A DNA stretch of 64,000 bases from Metridium senile. Lineage: Eukaryota; Cnidaria; Anthozoa; Actiniaria; Metridiidae. The DNA lies in the NCBI GenBank assembly GCA_949775045.1, contig OX459104.1, forward strand, positions 5,439,306 to 5,503,305, read 5' to 3'. Numbering within the stretch: the first letter of the stretch is position 1; each line of letters opens with the position of its first letter. A program made the translations under genes and the position numbers. The notes under the pieces are model-generated. The model worked only from the letters and a program-made list of their open reading frames with translations. It searched no databases and was not told where the DNA came from. This document shows positions 10,903 through 21,120 of the stretch, piece by piece.

Positions 10903-11130
10903 GCTTTATTTAGTTTTTCTAATGGAAAAGATGCATTCGTTAGCCAGCCAACTGGCACAGGCAAGTCAATTATTTTTCAGCTTGCTCCTCTCATTAAAAT
11001 GTAGATGGTTCGAACGTCTCAAGCGATTTGTGGAAGGAAGATGCGATTATTATCGTTGTTTCTTCGCTGCTAGCCATCATGAAAGACCAAGTGAATTATC
11101 TTCAGAGCGTAAATCGGAGACGAATAAAAG
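10903..11130 (+). pseudogene. RecQ-like helicase fragment (Walker A and motif Ia)
   Basis: One frame gives SQPTGTGKSIIFQLAPLI (about 10936-10989), a Walker A motif as in RecQ-family superfamily 2 helicases. It meets a stop, and in another frame about 60 nt later comes SSLLAIMKDQVNYLQS, which matches the RecQ motif Ia region. The spacing and order fit RecQ but the frame is broken and later motifs (DEAH, arginine finger) are not seen. It is therefore a decayed piece, either of a helicase carried by the surrounding element or of a captured host gene. Confidence 0.55.
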
Positions 11131-11189
11131 CAAAACTATGACAACATTGACTTATCGAACCGCCGGTAATTCTCACTAATTCACAACGA

Positions 11190-11313
11190 TGCATGAGTCC
11201 TTCTCAAATCTCGACATTAGATTGCAATAATTCGCTTTAATGTCTCATTTCGTCTTTAATGTGCTCTATGGAACCATTATTTTTGAATAAATATAACTAT
11301 AAAAGTGTTGTTT
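11190..11313. repeat. Direct repeat, paired with 13200-13325
   Basis: Both stretches share CCTTCTCAAATCTCGACAT and end in an AAATATAACTATA block. They lie outside the inner inverted repeat at 11316-11338 / 13106-13128 (CTCAAGTACATTAAGGCCTG and its complement). This suggests an older duplication later separated by an insertion. Confidence 0.6.
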
Positions 11314-11813
11314 CTCAAGTACATTAAGGCCTGGGACAGGCCTAATTTCAGATAAAACGAAATATTTTCGATTTTTTCGTGAAAACAATCCAAAAGGCAA
11401 CAAAACTTTCAGATAACCTTGATTCCATTTGGTGGGATCTTTTTGTGTTGCTTTTGGGCAGAACCACTGATTACATGGTGGGTCACGTGACTTTTTGATA
11501 CTCAAATTTTCAAATATTCCTCCGGTAGTGAGTTCAAAACGTATCGGAGAAGTAAATACTTACAGTTATTTCTCTTCTGCATTGCTTTTCAACAGTGTCT
11601 TGGCTCGTTGAAAAAGTAAACTGCTTTAAGGGGTTGTTATGCAAAAAAGGTCACGTGACTTTACATATGCCCATTTATCTCGTTAACTAAAAGTCAAAGG
11701 TCGTCAGCTAAGACAGTATTGTATTGAATGGTCTGAACCCAGGTGAATGAATGTTTATCGTTTTATCGAATGTTTATCGTTTTATATTTGTCGAAGTAAC
11801 AATATTTGTAATA

Positions 11814-12880
11814 GGATCATCCGGGTGGATGTAGCCCTCAGAAGGGCTGTTTGATGTGACTGACGTTTCGACATCCTGTGCGGAAGTCATCTTCAGAGTC
11901 AAGTGAATAAAAAAGTCAGATTGAGTGATATTTATACTCCCACGCTAATTAATGGATGTTGCGTCATTAGCGGCATCGGTCTTGTTGTGTGGCTGAACCG
12001 CTTGGGTGTCATTAGCGGCATAAGTCCCATTGTGTGGCGGTACCGTTTCGGCGGCGTTTTGTTTGTTTACAAGCCGGTTGTATTGTGTTGGAAGTGTAAT
12101 AGATCTATTAATTGGTTGATGTTCTAACTTGGTAAACCAACTTTCAAGGACTAGTCTTTGCTTTCTGTTCCCACTAAAAGAAATACATTCACCAGAATCC
12201 CAGTTAATGGAATGTCCAGTCTTGGTATAATGCATGGCGATGTTGTTTCGATTGTCCTGTTGTTGAACTGCTTTCTGATGTTCCTGTTTTCTAGTATTAA
12301 ACGATCTACCTGTTTCACCAATATATGTAGCCTCACAGTCATTGCATGCAATTTTATATATAGCACCGATTCGATCATTAGGACTGTCTTTGTCTTTAAC
12401 CTTAGTCAGGATCTGGCGTAGTGTAGATATGGGTTTATGAGCTACGTTGATGTTGTGCGGTTGTAAAATACGTGATATGATCTCTGACGTCCCTCTGATG
12501 TATGGTAGTGAAATATAGGATTTGGGCGAGGAAGACATGTCAATAAGACTTTCCCTATGATTTCTTGGTCTATGCGTGTTGGTATTAATAAACTCATCGC
12601 TATAGTTGTTCTTATGAAACACATTTTTTAGATGTTGAGTCTCACTGTGTAAACTATCAGCTGAGTCCGAACCTGTCTGTATTAGTAGGCTTACGGTATA
12701 CAGTAGTATGTAAGGTATTGTCGTGGCGGCTAACTAGGCAGTCTAAGAATGGTATTTTACCGTTATCCTCAAGCTCTCTGGTAAACTGTATATGAGGGTT
12801 CTGATCGTTTTTAAAAGTGGTTATGAAAGGCGTCAATATCATCTGATGGTAAGGCAGTTATGGTATCATCTAAAGACAGT
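11814..12880 (-). pseudogene. Penelope-like element, 5'-truncated, C-terminal RT and GIY-YIG
   Basis: On the minus strand a segment at 12842-12657 reads the end of a Penelope RT (GKIPFLDCLVSRHDNTL, YRKPTNTDR). An internal deletion near 12650 follows. Then 12622-11945 carries the GIY-YIG endonuclease with IYKIACNDCEATYIGETGRS and TKTGHSINWD. The 3' end at 11815-11910 has the Asp/Ser-rich segment followed by GACGTTTCGACATCC, a context also seen near the ends of the copies at 39290 and 60410. In PLEs the RT copies element RNA and the endonuclease nicks the target. RT core motifs and the 5' half are missing, so this copy is dead. Confidence 0.85.
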
Positions 12881-13369
12881 ATCATATATTTATTAGTGAG
12901 AACTATCCTTTGTTGCCGAAAATTTTGTTTCAGCAGCTTTCTCCACCACCGGAGAGAGCTTTTTAGGTTTAGTCATGTGACCTAGCCTGTGACGTCACTA
13001 ATTATCAAAAAAGGCCATAGAAAAGTTAAGGTCGTTGAGTTCCATCATATTACCAAAAATTACCAAAGGTTATATTTTAGTTTTTAGTGAGTCCTCTTGT
13101 TATCCCAGGCCTTAATGTACTTGAGGTGAGTTTATTGAAGGTTTTAGTACAAATACCTAAAGCACTCTTGTGTAATTAAGTCGGCAAAAGTTCACGGCGT
13201 TTGAATCCTTCTCAAATCTCGACATGAGATTGCGATAATTCGCTTCAATTTCTCATTCTTGTCTTTAATATGCGCTATGAAACCATTATTTTTGAATAAA
13301 TATAACTATAGAAGTGTTGTTTGAGTTTAGATTTCAGTCAAAGTAGCGAAACCACTCTTGATAAGAAAA

Positions 13370-13928
13370 CTAGACGCTCTAGGAGCGTGAAGTCGGGCTA
13401 GTCATAAAATCAACAATTTTGTTAGATATTTTGAGAATATTGAAAAACGAATAGCAACAGCGAGGATTAAAATGAACGCGCATAACAAAAAATGGGAAAA
13501 TATAAATGATGCTTTAGCTCTCCTATGAACAATTACATTTATTTTTTCTTGTTATATCAATCTATTATAATTAATCTATTATATCTGTTGTAACAATATG
13601 ACTATTTAACTAATAACGTAGCTTTTAACTATTTATTGTAACAATATAACTATTAAGAATATTTCTATTAATTGACTGAATTGTAAAAAAATTGTATTAA
13701 TTGTAATTAATTGTAAATAGCAACAACTGTATTTAAGTATTATTTGCAAATAAAAGAATATATAAAAAAAAAAAAATCAACACAGGAGGCTAAACAATTC
13801 TACGTTGGGCTTCCTGTGTTTGTCCCCAAAGCATCATGGGGACTATACGCGACATGACAGATAGATATATAGATACATACATAGACTGACTAAAAGGTAA
13901 ACCTAGAGTCGGGCCCTCTAGCCCGACT
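13370..13928 (-). mobile_element. Helentron-like non-autonomous element, copy A
   Basis: Read on the minus strand, the 5' end is AGTCGGGCTAG and the 3' end is CTAGCCCGACT, then a short hairpin (ACGCTC/GAGCGT) and a terminal CTAG. Both flanks are T, giving insertion between T and T with no duplication. Copies B and C share all of these. Inverted subterminal ends, a 3' hairpin and a T-T target are described for Helentrons. This copy is interrupted by a retroposed LINE tail at 13416-13773; without it the element is about 200 bp. Confidence 0.65.
13416..13773 (+). mobile_element. 5'-truncated LINE tail with poly(A), inside Helentron-like copy A
   Basis: The insert is bracketed by AAATCAACA at 13407-13415 and 13774-13782. 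In copy C (43655) the same site is uninterrupted, which proves the insertion. Its first 100 nt encode a LINE-like ORF2 C-terminus (KMNAHNKKWENINDALALL then TGA). An AT-rich 3' UTR, AATAAA near 13749 and an A-tract follow. Confidence 0.8.
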
Positions 13929-14055
13929 AATGAGGTGTCAATTTAACAAAATTGTCTAATCAGAGCTTTTGACCCGATCTGGGTCAAAGAACGTCATCAG
14001 TATGGAATTTCTGCTCTCGGCGCGCAGACCCTTGTTGGCGCGAGACGTTTCGAGC

Positions 14056-14647
14056 GCTAATAAGGGTCTGTTTACGCAGGCTAGCTGTTAGGTTGACGTT
14101 AACGTTTGTGAACTTTCTGAAACTCAGCCTAGCTGTAGAAGATAGTTGAAAGACCAAACATTGTCCGAGTTGACCACGTTTACAAATGTTACTTAGTTAT
14201 TCAGTTTATTTAAATAAGGTTACTTTTCCCAACAAGATTTCGACGAATGAAAGTCGGCTGCTCTCTTATGCAGTTCATCTGCAGCAAGTAAGTAACATAG
14301 AAAAGTTGATCTCTAAAAAGATATTACAACTATACTGACCGTTAACGAGGGTCCTCGTTAACCGCGGCGCTTTGAATTTTTGATCTCCCTAAATTAATTC
14401 TCGTTACGAAATTTGGTCTTGATATTCTTTGCAGCGAAACACAACTTATCTGAAAATATTGCAATTGCTCGTCCCGCTTACAACTCAGCAGTGAGGCATT
14501 TCGCTCTTTAAAAATATGGGTTTTATCGACAATATTCGGAGAGAGATTTTATTGCATGGGTGATGGTGATTCCTCGAATGTTCGCAAAGTTGAAATTAAA
14601 GGAGCTCAAGGAGCTCATGTGGTTACTCTCACTTGTTTAGTTAAAAA
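14056..14647. repeat. Intergenic; dispersed-repeat segment near right end
   Basis: Positions 14590-14645 are the reverse complement of 50195-50250 (shared AAAGGAGCTCAAGGAGCTC). A small inverted pair GTTAACGAGG/CCTCGTTAAC lies at 14341-14360. No gene is recognised. Confidence 0.5.
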
Positions 14648-15943
14648 CTAGACGATCATGGGGATCGTGAAGTCGGGCTAGGGCTGCGGGCTTCCTGTGG
14701 TGCAACTAAAGCAGTGGCCAGGAACAGAGAAACATAGTGTTCGTTCGTATTTCTTTTCTTCATTATACGTGTAAGTTGTTTAATTGGGATTCTGCTTGGT
14801 TCTCTATCACATTGAAGTACAGCACGAGGTTTGTTTATTACACATTCCACGGCATATTCAGAAGCAAGAAACTTTGCAAATCGAGACCTCAGACATTGTT
14901 TGGACATATAATCTTTATTAATTGTATTTACATCAACAGACAATTGTACAGCTTTTTCAAACAAATGACAATCGTTTTCTAACGACATTAACAAATTGTC
15001 CATGGACTGTTGTATTCTTACATATACGAGCGACACGAGCAAGATAAGACTAGCGATTAAAATGCTAATAAAATCGCCTTTTTATTTAACATTATTACGA
15101 AAACATCTTCATTCAATAGGCTTAATGAGCTTACAATAAATAAAAAAACAAGTAAATAACATAAAAAAGTTTGTTATTTTGGTGTCTTCAGGACTTACAT
15201 AATACCGTAGGTTGTTGTTTTCCAATATGGCAGACGTGTTCAAACTCACGTCTTGTCTCAGTTCGACCTTGATCTCTTCGGACGATACCTTGCTGCTTTC
15301 CATATCTTGTGAGGAATTCACTTCAGTATAGTTCGTTTTGTCACTGCCATTTGCATTGTCTTTGTGATATTTTTGCTATGATCATCAACGATCTGGTGTG
15401 AACTAGTGAGAACTCGTTTTAGCTTGTTAGATATGCTAGACAGTTCTTGAAACGACCCGGATCGAAATGTACGCTTATAGACATCTTTTAGTGTAGGTCT
15501 ATCGCGGACGGCGTGTGCATTTGTATGTGGTTTGAGCGTCTTGGTAGGTAATTTCCTCGACATCTTCAAGCAACGTACTTTGTAAAGTCTTCAAATCACT
15601 CCAAGAAGAAATGCAGGCTTTACTTCAGTTCGATCGACCATGTGACAGCCATCGTAAGGCATGATGGATACTTGGTTGGATACATTGTACATGTGACTTT
15701 TGTCTGATCACGTGATATTTATATTTATTTATTTTTATTCACGAGCAAGTGACTTTGGGATTCCTGTGTTATCGGACCACGTGACATCTATGAGATCATG
15801 GTTGACAAAAGCACCATTTGGGATCCCTGTGGTCGAGTTCGTAAAGCATCAAGGGGGACTATACGCGACGTTGCCAGATAGATACATAGATAGATTGAAG
15901 AAAAGGTAGAACTAAAGTCGGGCCGCCTATGGCTAGCCCGACT
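14648..15943 (-). mobile_element. Helentron-like element, copy B, carrying gene-like cargo
   Basis: The ends match copies A and C: AGTCGGGCTAGCC at the minus-strand 5' end (15943) and a GATC-hairpin plus CTAG at the 3' end (14648), inserted between T and T. Two GGGNNNCCTGTG motifs lie at 15755 and 15819 and one at 14688. The interior holds gene-like minus-strand sequence described separately. Confidence 0.65.
14656..15569 (-). CDS. Unrecognised basic/membrane protein fragments (TLKDV family, copy 1)
   Basis: Three open segments run on the minus strand. At 15569-15318 there are 83 residues with TLKPHTNAHAV and PTLKDVYKRTFRSG. At 15303-15109 an acidic segment reads SSEEIKVELRQD, followed by a possible GTGAGT splice donor near 15257. 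At 15078-14656 a hydrophobic helix (ISILIASLILLVSLVYV) precedes a mixed-charge tail of about 115 residues. The same N-terminal motif recurs at 17185 and 46557, and a helix follows it again at 46884. I do not recognise the family. It may be a single-pass membrane protein captured by the Helentron-like element as a multi-exon fragment, or an element-encoded protein. Exon joining is not proven. Confidence 0.45.
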
Positions 15944-15949
15944 AAAAAT

Positions 15950-16155
15950 AAGTAAAAAAAATAGAAAAATAATTATAGACCCACTTTAAAATTAGATTAA
16001 ATGGAAACTAGCGAGTAAACTAGTATAGGCTGCGTCGGTGTTTGGTATAAATGGTAGAGTCAGTAATATAATGAAATTTGTAAGATCGTAAAAATTGTTG
16101 ACTTAACTTTACTGACGTTTCGAGCTTTAGCCCTTCGTCGGAGTAAAGTAAGTTT
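15950..16155 (-). repeat. Penelope-like terminal fragment
   Basis: The reverse complement matches the 3' end of the Penelope-like element near 60200-60470: CCGACGAAGGGCT, then AGCTCGAAACGTCAGTAAAG and the ACAAATTTCATTATATTA block. It continues into the unit repeated at 52850-53125 (GACGCAGCCTATACTAG). Confidence 0.7.
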
Positions 16156-16376
16156 CTAGTTTAACTGGTCTATTATCGATATTTTGGTTGAGTGGTCACT
16201 GACAAACAAATTCAAAATGAAACTATTGATAATGATATCAAAACATCACGGTCACAAACAAATGATGACGATTCAAGTGAAGATGAAGATGAAACTGAAA
16301 CATAATAATCTTTTTCTTGAAATAGAATAAATGGTAGACCCGGATCGTTAAAAAAAAGTTTCTCTATCGGAAACGA

Positions 16377-17650
16377 ATAAATAAGTATCAAAAACTATCA
16401 AAGCAACAATAAAAAAAGGAGAAAAAAAAAAGAAAAAAAAAAGAAAAAAAAAAGTAGTGATGTCAGTTGGATCGCGTTAACCCAGGTGGGGTTAATCGGT
16501 TGTGCTATCGTAGTAAACACAAACGACAGTAAATTCATGTTTTATTTATCCTCAAGTGAGTATGTTGTGTTTTATTTAGTCCACACTAACAAACATTGCT
16601 CACGACTCGAAGCAAAGCGTATCCTACAGCCCGTGGTTGTTCTATAGCATCCCGTTGATATTCAGAAAGGGATGGAATGTGCGAATCTTTAACTAAGTCA
16701 CTAAATAATTTTGTTAGCTTCGACCTTGACTTTATGTTTTGTTTTGTATAATTCTTTATAAAAGGCTTCTATTTTCGCTAAAATCTCTTTTTCGTTAATT
16801 ACTATATATGACCCATCTTCTTACTTAAGTTCAGCTATTACTTTCTTATTATAGTTCTTTTTACATGGACTTCCGAAGGAAGACCATGTCTTAAAATGCT
16901 GCGTGGTCAATCTTAGGTCTCAAATGTGCCTTTTTGGGCTACCTGTGGTCCTATTGTGTTTCAGCCAATGAGAACCGATCAAAACTTTCAACTTGATGTT
17001 TCCATGTCGATGTCAAACTAAACCAATCCGAGTGCTTTCTTTTTTGAAATCTATTGTCATATTGTCAAATGTGTCGTGTGTAGCTAGGCCTATCTATTGA
17101 CACACGGAGAAATAGAGGGAAAGTCTCCCTAAAGTTGTACTTGCGTTCAAAGATAATATGGACGAAATCAAGCTAGCATAGAACGCTGCTCTCACATACA
17201 AATGGACACGCCATCCGTGGTAGGCCCACACTAAGAGATGTTCAGCGAAATTTTCGGAACGGGCCGGTCCACGAATCTGTTAGCATTGATAGGATTGAAA
17301 GTTCTTACCAGTCTTATCAGTTCTCACGAGAAAGAAAACGAACCAAATATGATTCTTAACTACAATACAACTTACAAAACTATAACCACTGACATGAAAA
17401 CTGGCTGTATGAATGCCGAGTTTTTGTAGATTACTCTATCTATAAGATAGGTAACCACTATTGTCATCTTTCGGCGTATTAAAGTCCGAGCTAAAAATTT
17501 ACTAAGCTAGCACAATCGGTTATCGCGATAAACTACAGTGTAAGGGTCAAGAGTTCGAATCCAACTGACATCACTATTCTTTTTTTCCTTTTTCTTTTCT
17601 CACTTTATTTCTCGTTTTTTTCCTTTTGATAGTTTTTGATATTTATTTAT
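16377..17650. mobile_element. Inverted-repeat element with tRNA-like end and TLKDV-family relic
   Basis: The end at 16377-16402 (containing AAAACTATCAAA) is inverted at 17624-17650. The inner arms GTGATGTCAGTTGGA (16457) and its complement (17559) also pair. The right arm holds A-box-like TAGCACAATCGG and B-box-like GAGTTCGAATCC, suggesting a tRNA-derived origin. An A-rich AAAAAAAAG repeat lies at 16417-16453. The interior contains the peptide relic at 17185-17370. Confidence 0.5.
17185..17370 (+). pseudogene. TLKDV-family peptide relic, copy 2
   Basis: One frame reads HTNGHAIRGRPTLRDVQRNF and then a Ser/Arg-rich stretch to a TAA at about 17357. It aligns with HTNAHAVRDRPTLKDV (minus strand, 15500) and LTNSHTIRGIATLKDV (46557). 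No start codon lies in this frame nearby. Family and function are unknown. Confidence 0.55.
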
Positions 17651-17710
17651 TGGTTTCCAAGAGAGAATTTGTTTTTTTTAATGATTTATTACTTGAAATC
17701 AAACGGCTAT

Positions 17711-17979
17711 ATATACACCTAATCCAAAAAACGTTGTCGGGTCCGCCGCACAGTCCTCGCGCCAAGACCGTGAAGGAAAACACAGTGAATATTTTGATGA
17801 GAGTGATAAAACAAGAAAATAAAAGTAGGCATAACACTATTTCGTTTAAAAAAGTACCACACTAGAGTGTGAACATGCAAATAAATTAATTACTGATTAG
17901 ATATAACCAATATCTTTCACAGTCTTGGCGTGAGGACTGTGCGGCGGACCAGACAACGTTTTTTGGATTAGGTGTATAT
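17711..17979. mobile_element. MITE with about 60-bp inverted repeats
   Basis: The ends are TATACACCTAATCC and its complement. Arms continue inward for about 60 bp with CCGCACAGTCCTC/GAGGACTGTGCGG. The interior is AT-rich with no ORF. Confidence 0.75.
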
Positions 17980-19022
17980 GTGTGTCAGCCGCGAGTCCCG
18001 CGTAGCCATAAAACAAAGCGATGTATATATATCTCCAATATATTCTAAAATTACACTTCAATAAAGGACTTGCTTTAAATAGCTACTAAATAAATGAAAT
18101 GCACACCAGCTGGACAGTTGTCATACTTCGATCTTTCAGTAGAGTGTGGAAGTTCGTCCTCGCTACTTCGTCCTCGCTTCAGTTTGAATCAAATGACCTT
18201 AAAGTTTGAACACCTCAAGATGCGAAATAATTATTTTCCAAATCCCTGCACAATAAAAAACATCTAAACATACTCCACAACTTCCTACGACTGGCTTTTC
18301 TAACCTTTGAAGGGATTGGCACTCATTCTTTGTAAATATTTATCGACTGGAACATAGTCTCCAGTTATGAAATATCAAGATTAGTCTGTTTGCCATTGGC
18401 GCCGGAAGTCCATGTAAGCGGTCTTTGAGCGTCTTGTTTTCTATAGATTGAAGAAATATTTAGTTGGTTTCTCACCCTTAGATAGATTTGGCAAGGAAAA
18501 TCGAACGCTCGCCAAAACTTTTATATATATTATCTTCTTATTCCTTTTTCATATCTGAGTATTTATCTAAATCAATTGAGCTGAACATTTAGCCACATAT
18601 AAAAATGGTTTTGGTCGGATATTTCGTCAATAATCTGTACAAAATGTTTTTTTCATAGTTTTCAACAAAAAGTCATCGAACACAGAAATGTGTAACAGAT
18701 TGTCATTTTCTTCTTGAATCTTCTTGAATAACCTTAAGCGGTACGAAGTCTATGGAAAAGGACTTTTTTAATACACACAAATACTCTCACTATATCAATC
18801 AATTAATCAATCAAATTGTGCGACCTTTTTTAATAGCAAAACTTAGCCTTTACCCCATGGCATTGTTGAGGGTTAAAGTCTGGAATACTTGTACATTGTA
18901 AAGGTTAATATAATTGAAGGAATTTTTTTGGGGGGGGGGGGGGGGAGGGGGGATGTTTCTAACATTATAATATGAGTGATCTTCCCTTTTCCCTCTCCTA
19001 CAAAATCCAAGGTTTTCAGTTT
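17980..19022. other. No gene seen; poly(G) tract at 18930-18952
   Basis: AT-rich, without coding signal or element ends that I recognise. A run of 16 G, an A and 6 more G-type bases at 18930-18952 is the only feature and could form a G-quadruplex. Confidence 0.4.
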
Positions 19023-19565
19023 TTTATCACGAGTAACCATTCCAATACTCAGTCGTTTTTACAGTGAGTAACTGTGGATGCATCGATTTACTCAGTTATT
19101 TGAGTAGCCACTACCCAGTCGTTTTTGCAATGAGTAACTGTGGATGCATCGATTTACTCAGTTATTTGAGTAGCCACTACCCAGTCGTTTTTGCAGTGAG
19201 TAACTGTGGATGCATCGATTTACTCAGTTATTTGAGTAACCACTACTCATTCGTTTTTGCAGAGAATAACTGTGGATGCATCGATTTACTCAGATATTTG
19301 AGTAACCACTACTCATTCGTTTTTGCAGTGAATAACTGTGGATGCATCGATTTACTCAGTTATTTGAGTAACCACTACTTAGTCGTTTTTGCAATGAGTA
19401 ACTGTGGATGCATCGATTTACTCAGTTATTTGAGTAACCACCACTAAGTCGTTTTTGCAATAAGTAACTTCGGATGCATCGATTTACTCGGTTATTTGAG
19501 TAACCACCACTAAGTCGTTTTTGCAGTGAGTAACTGTAGATGCTTTAATGTACTCAAGTATTTAT
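19023..19565 (+). repeat. 66-bp minisatellite, about 8 copies
   Basis: The unit contains GGATGCATCGATTTACTCAG and repeats every 66 bp. Because 66 is a multiple of three, one frame stays open for six units and gives a 22-residue repeat (NCGCIDLLSYLSS...). Decayed units continue after the inserted MITE at 20249-20340. This lies upstream of the first visible receptor exon, probably in its first intron or 5' flank. Confidence 0.9.
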
Positions 19566-19569
19566 TTAA

Positions 19570-20244
19570 AGGGATCTTCACTAAAAATGAACTTGAACTT
19601 ATATGATGATAAAAATTATGCTGATTTCAAATATATATCAAAAATTTTCATCAGACGATTTTTCGCGCAAAAAAAAACCGTTTAAAATAGTTTTGGGATC
19701 CCTGTGGCACTTTTTGATGACGTCATGTTGCTCTCAACGATGGGAAATATATATGAATATAACTATAAATAACGTGCGAAAATGGTCCTGCCCTAATCCT
19801 ATTGTGCAAGAATTCTCCAAATAATGAATATGGGTTCTTAAAAAAATACCTTTCGAAGTATTTCGAAGTACGTTGCTATTTTACCTACTTTTTTGAGATA
19901 AAATGATTAAATGACAAATGAAAATTACTCCAAACTTTGTCTTTCAATCGGTTTGAAATTTTTTTTTCCGAAAGTCTGGAGACTTTGCAAAGTTGAGCAA
20001 AAAACAAAAGTTTTTATTTCATTTTCTAACTTTACAGCGAAAAGAAAGCTTTCTTTTTGGATCGTTGAGAGCAATATGACGTCATCAGAAGGTGCCACAG
20101 GGATCCCAAAAATATTTTTTCTCACATTTTAAACCGTTTTTTCCGCGCGAAAAATCGTCTGATGAAAATTTTTGATATATATTTGAAATCAGCATAATTT
20201 TTATCACCACATAAGTTCAAGTTCATTTTTAGTGGAGGATCCCT
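19570..20244. mobile_element. piggyBac-type MITE (TTAA) inside the minisatellite
   Basis: Flanked by TTAA at 19566-19569 and 20245-20248; begins AGGGATC and ends GATCCCT. Arms of about 180 bp (19570-19750, 20050-20244) are inverted and include GGGATCCCTGTGGCAC and its complement. Minisatellite units are found on both sides, showing that it inserted into the array. Confidence 0.85.
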
Positions 20245-20363
20245 TTAAGCTACCACTAATCAGTTGATTATGGGTTGGGCAGGTTGATAGATGCACTCAG
20301 TTATATTTTGAGCCATCACTAACTTTTTTACAGTATGTTAACTGGCTCTTCTTTGGTCAACAG

Positions 20364-21120
20364 CTCATACTTGGCGCTTTAGAGGCCGCCCTTTTCAAAA
20401 TATTATAGAAACGATATCAGGTCAACCGATACTCATAGAGGGAAGTGCAGATTCTGTAAATTCACCCTTATTTCAACAAGGCATTGCCATCAAAAATAAT
20501 GCAACAAGAATCAAGTTAAATCTGACTCCCGACAAGGAGTCCTGCCTTCAAGACCCGTCTTCCTGCACCAGTGGGTTAACTGTAGCAATGGTGATCAAAA
20601 TTGGTTCTGAAGGATCAGACGGAATGATTTTTGGACCAGATGGGAAAATGCAAGGTACATGTTGTATTATAGACAATCCATCCATTTATTCATCTTTCTA
20701 CACATCCATGCATTTTTTCTTTTTCTTGTTCTTCCCTTTAACTTGATCTCACCATTCGTTATATACAAATTATAACAACAGCTAACAAGACTGGAGTGCA
20801 AGTTCTATATTTAGATGAAAAAATAACCTTACGCATCAATGGCCAAAACAAGAGATACACATGGGAATCTTTTGCCGCAAGACATCGATGGTTTTTACTT
20901 TCTTTCACCTGGAAATCCTCAAAACTAACAGTCTACATTGACAAGACGAAACAAGAGACGGGCTACAGCAGTGGAGATCATACAATACCTAAAACAACAT
21001 CAAACAGCTATTACCTTGGAAGCCATAACAAGCTGTGGAAATATTATGACTATCTGAAAATATGGAATGAGTTTATTTCTCTTGACAATTTGGCGACGGC
21101 ATATTCAAAAATGGTAGAAG
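20364..21120 (+). CDS. Receptor exons 1-2 seen: LamG-like domain
   Basis: Exon 20364-20654 (acceptor TCAACAG, donor GTACAT) and exon 20782-21120 (acceptor CAACAG, donor GTAAAC) are both phase 1-1. Together they encode about 210 residues of a concanavalin A-like/LamG fold. Diagnostic stretches are QQGIAIKNNATRIKL, TVAMVIKIGSEGSDGMIFGP, RWFLLSFTWKSSKLTVYID and SYYLGSHNK. Such domains bind glycans or proteins outside the cell. The frame 5' of the acceptor is open back to a TAA at 20340 and reads a short hydrophobic LALLWSTA, but no ATG is present. The true upstream exon is unknown. Confidence 0.75.

Larger units (their letters stand above)
10693..14055. mobile_element. Composite bounded by 66-bp inverted repeats
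   Basis: Left arm 10693-10759 and right arm 13990-14055 are near-perfect reverse complements. Both contain CAAGGGTCTGCGCGCCGAGA, and the outer end is GCTCGAAACGTCTC. Inside lie a RecQ-like fragment, a second TIR pair (11316 and 13128), a Penelope-like remnant and a Helentron-like copy. A long-TIR DNA transposon that has absorbed later insertions is the simplest reading; an inverted duplication is the alternative. No clear target duplication was found. Confidence 0.6.

Noticed and set aside
19064..19447. A 127-residue repeat protein
   Set aside because: The open frame is explained by a 66-bp minisatellite period; there is no start context, codon bias or homology.
20340..20363. Signal-peptide tail LALLWSTA just before the LamG exon
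   Set aside because: It is in frame but directly follows a TAA and lacks an ATG; an acceptor at 20363 explains the boundary better.
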